From the NCBI GenBank assembly GCA_025210375.1, contig JAOASB010000004.1, positions 62,001 to 126,000 on the forward strand: a stretch of DNA of 64,000 nucleotides, in the 5' to 3' direction. Below the pieces are notes generated by a model. That model saw only the letters and a program-made list of their open reading frames with translations. It was not told the origin of the DNA and did not search any database. The position numbers and the translations under genes are program-made. The DNA is from Maledivibacter sp. Its GTDB lineage: Bacteria; Bacillota; Clostridia; Peptostreptococcales; Caminicellaceae. Shown here one piece after another: positions 62,974 to 64,000 of this stretch. Positions within the stretch are counted from its first letter, which is position 1. Every line of letters begins with the position of its first letter.

Positions 62974-63002
62974 TTGTAAATCTTTTATCAATGTTATATA
63001 AT
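62974..63002 (+). promoter_or_regulatory. Sigma-A promoter of the glycine riboswitch transcript
   Basis: TTGTAA (62974-62979) and a perfect TATAAT (62997-63002) are spaced by exactly 17 nt, about 60 nt before the first aptamer. Confidence 0.7.
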
Positions 63003-63065
63003 GATTATAAGAAAAAGTAATGAAAAATCTTAAAGCATTCTAAAAATTAATATATTTTACTGGAT

Positions 63066-63239
63066 GAAGGGTTCGGAAGAGAGTCATTTTAATGGCCGCC
63101 GAAGGTATAAATTGTAATGATGCCCATTACAGCTAAATTCTCAGGCAAAAGGACCGTACCTAGACAGTACTCTGGAAAGCTATTTTTAGCACCGAAGGAG
63201 CAATTTCATCTCTGAAAGAATCTCTCAGGTATAAGACAG
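63066..63239 (+). promoter_or_regulatory. Tandem glycine riboswitch
   Basis: Two glycine aptamers lie in a row. The first has GGAAGAGAG, GGCCGCCGAAGG, ATTCTCAGGCAAAAGGACCG and ACTCTGGAAAGC. The second has CACCGAAGGAGCAA, TCTCTGAAAGAATCTCTCAGG and GACAGAGG. This is the classic two-aptamer arrangement. It precedes grdX, so glycine is expected to turn on the glycine reductase genes through the downstream terminator. Confidence 0.95.
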
Positions 63240-63240
63240 A

Positions 63241-63281
63241 GGAGCAGTTGGCATATGTTTATTTGCCATTGCTCCTTTTTT
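63241..63281 (+). terminator. Expression-platform terminator of the glycine riboswitch
   Basis: GGAGCA-TTGGCA pairs with TGCCA-TTGCTCC with one bulge, followed by six Ts. The left arm GGAGCAG overlaps the end of the second aptamer, so ligand binding can compete with termination. The spacer from here to grdX holds the family B repeat. Confidence 0.85.
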
Positions 63282-63483
63282 GTGTGTATAGTATTGAAGA
63301 TTATAGTCTATAGCTTATGATATTAGAATCACCATAACTTATTAAAAATTTTTATAATTTTCTTGTGGATGTTAAAAATAATATTAACCGCAGTAAATTT
63401 GTTATTTTTTTATCGATGCGATAGTTAGAATTGATTTATATTAAATATATACATTAGTGGGTATAAAATGAAAAAATATAATT

Positions 63484-63608
63484 AAATGAGTAAATTGCAT
63501 AATTATCTTCTGTAGAAATTATCTATTATGTATGTTTTTAGAATCTGAAGAGGCATATCCATGGATTATGTAATTCTTCAAAGTGATTATTATGTAATTT
63601 TCTCAAAT
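63484..63608. repeat. Family B repeat, copy 2, between glycine riboswitch and grdX
   Basis: This 125-bp element aligns with 2936-3059: TGAGTAAATTGCATAATTA at the left, ATCTATTATGTAT inside, and TTATGTAATTTTCTCAA at the right. Its inverted ends are less perfect than in copy 1. It ends 31 nt before the grdX start and so lies within the leader of the mRNA. Confidence 0.75.
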
Positions 63609-63639
63609 AAGAGTGTAAATTACTTTTGGGGTGAGAAAT

Positions 63640-64000
63640 TTGAAAAAAACAATAATAACCAATAATGTTTTAGTCAATGATAAATATAATGGCAAAATGG
63701 ATATAGTATATCTAGATGATTTTAGCTATCTAGATGTACTAACATTTGTTAGGGATAAGGTACATAAAGGACACCAGCTTTTGACCCATCCTTTATCCGG
63801 TAGTGTAAAGCCCAATGAAACACCCTATAAGTCCGTTGTAATAAGCATAGATGAAGGAAGCTTGGACATTGAATCCTTAGAAATAATAGAGGAAAGTATT
63901 AATGTAGCTAAAAAATTTATTGATGGTAAAAAAACTCCAAAATGGACTGAAGAAATTTTAGACGATTTTAAACTTATTGATTTCAACTTAATAGATGGAG
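63640..64000 (+). CDS. grdX: GrdX protein, 3'-truncated by window edge
   Basis: The frame starts at TTG (63640) behind GGGGTGAG and stays open to the window end, giving 120 residues. TITNNVLVNDKYNGKMDIVY, HKGHQLLTHPLSGSVKPNETPYK and PKWTEEILDDFKLIDFNLIDG match the GrdX family. That family accompanies glycine, sarcosine and betaine reductase genes in Stickland-fermenting Clostridia. Its function is unknown. The glycine riboswitch upstream strongly supports that a grd operon follows beyond the window. Confidence 0.9.
   Translation, partial: MKKTIITNNVLVNDKYNGKMDIVYLDDFSYLDVLTFVRDKVHKGHQLLTHPLSGSVKPNETPYKSVVISIDEGSLDIESLEIIEESINVAKKFIDGKKTPKWTEEILDDFKLIDFNLIDG

Noticed and set aside
1-64000. 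CRISPR arrays, tRNA and rRNA genes
   Set aside because: I found no regularly spaced direct repeats, no cloverleaf with a GTTCGAATC-like arm, and no rRNA-like sequence. The HEPN protein alone is not evidence of a CRISPR locus.

Overview
The window is AT-rich DNA from a Gram-positive, strictly anaerobic, amino-acid-fermenting bacterium of the Clostridia, most like the Tissierellales and relatives. This rests on the AGGAGG-type ribosome binding sites with frequent GTG and TTG starts, the anaerobic (early cobalt insertion) cobalamin pathway, the threonine-to-glycine pair tdh-kbl, and a tandem glycine riboswitch followed by grdX, the usual first gene of glycine reductase clusters. Every gene I can support lies on the + strand. 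I see no tRNA, rRNA, CRISPR array, prophage or transposase gene.

Layout. 1-8.5 kb: end of a pseudouridine synthase gene, an orphan HEPN-type protein, signal peptidase I, a CBS-pair protein, a TGS-nucleoside kinase fusion, glutaminase, a MASE3-type/SpoIIE phosphatase and a winged-helix regulator. 8.7-14.7 kb: a complete oligopeptide ABC importer (oppABCDF) plus a small membrane protein. 14.9-20.5 kb: endonuclease IV, a ZIP metal transporter, QueG and a Lon-like protease. 20.8-23.1 kb: tdh-kbl. 23.2-29.0 kb: YlxP, Nth, an FtsA-like ATPase with an unusual C-terminal repeat region, a VanW protein, DUF2225 and YbjQ. 29.1-31.1 kb: cobU-cobS-cobC. 31.3-51.6 kb: a cobalamin riboswitch and then a 20-kb run of cobalamin and tetrapyrrole genes (cbiA, cobQ, cbiB, cobD, pduX, cbiC, cbiD, E, T, F, G, hemA, cbiH, cbiJ, a Met8-like gene, hemC, cobA-hemD, cbiL, hemB, hemL). 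51.7-58.1 kb: uppP, then an uncommon set made of an SLH-fused BtuF-like binding protein, an ABC-2 type ATPase and permease, and two DUF362 proteins. 58.3-62.9 kb: cheX, trmL, a Na/phosphate cotransporter with a possible PhoP box, and two degV genes. 62.9-64 kb: promoter, tandem glycine riboswitch, terminator and the start of grdX.

How the parts work together. Opp imports peptides, glutaminase and threonine dehydrogenase/KBL degrade amino acids, and glycine made from threonine would feed the glycine-switched Grd system. The cob/hem block can make the corrin ring from glutamyl-tRNA up to the cobamide, although no dedicated cobalt chelatase (cbiK/cbiX), corrinoid adenosyltransferase or cobT is present here.

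The least explained content is non-coding. Family A is a palindromic element of about 105 bp with seven full or partial copies. Five of these touch or closely follow stop codons, and in two genes the element supplies the last codons and the stop. Family B is an element of about 125 bp with terminal inverted repeats; its two copies lie just upstream of CDSs, one between the glycine riboswitch and grdX. Family C is a GC-richer folded element of about 200 nt downstream of uppP, with a truncated relative between cobS and cobC. A 170-nt hairpin starts directly after the cbiC stop codon.
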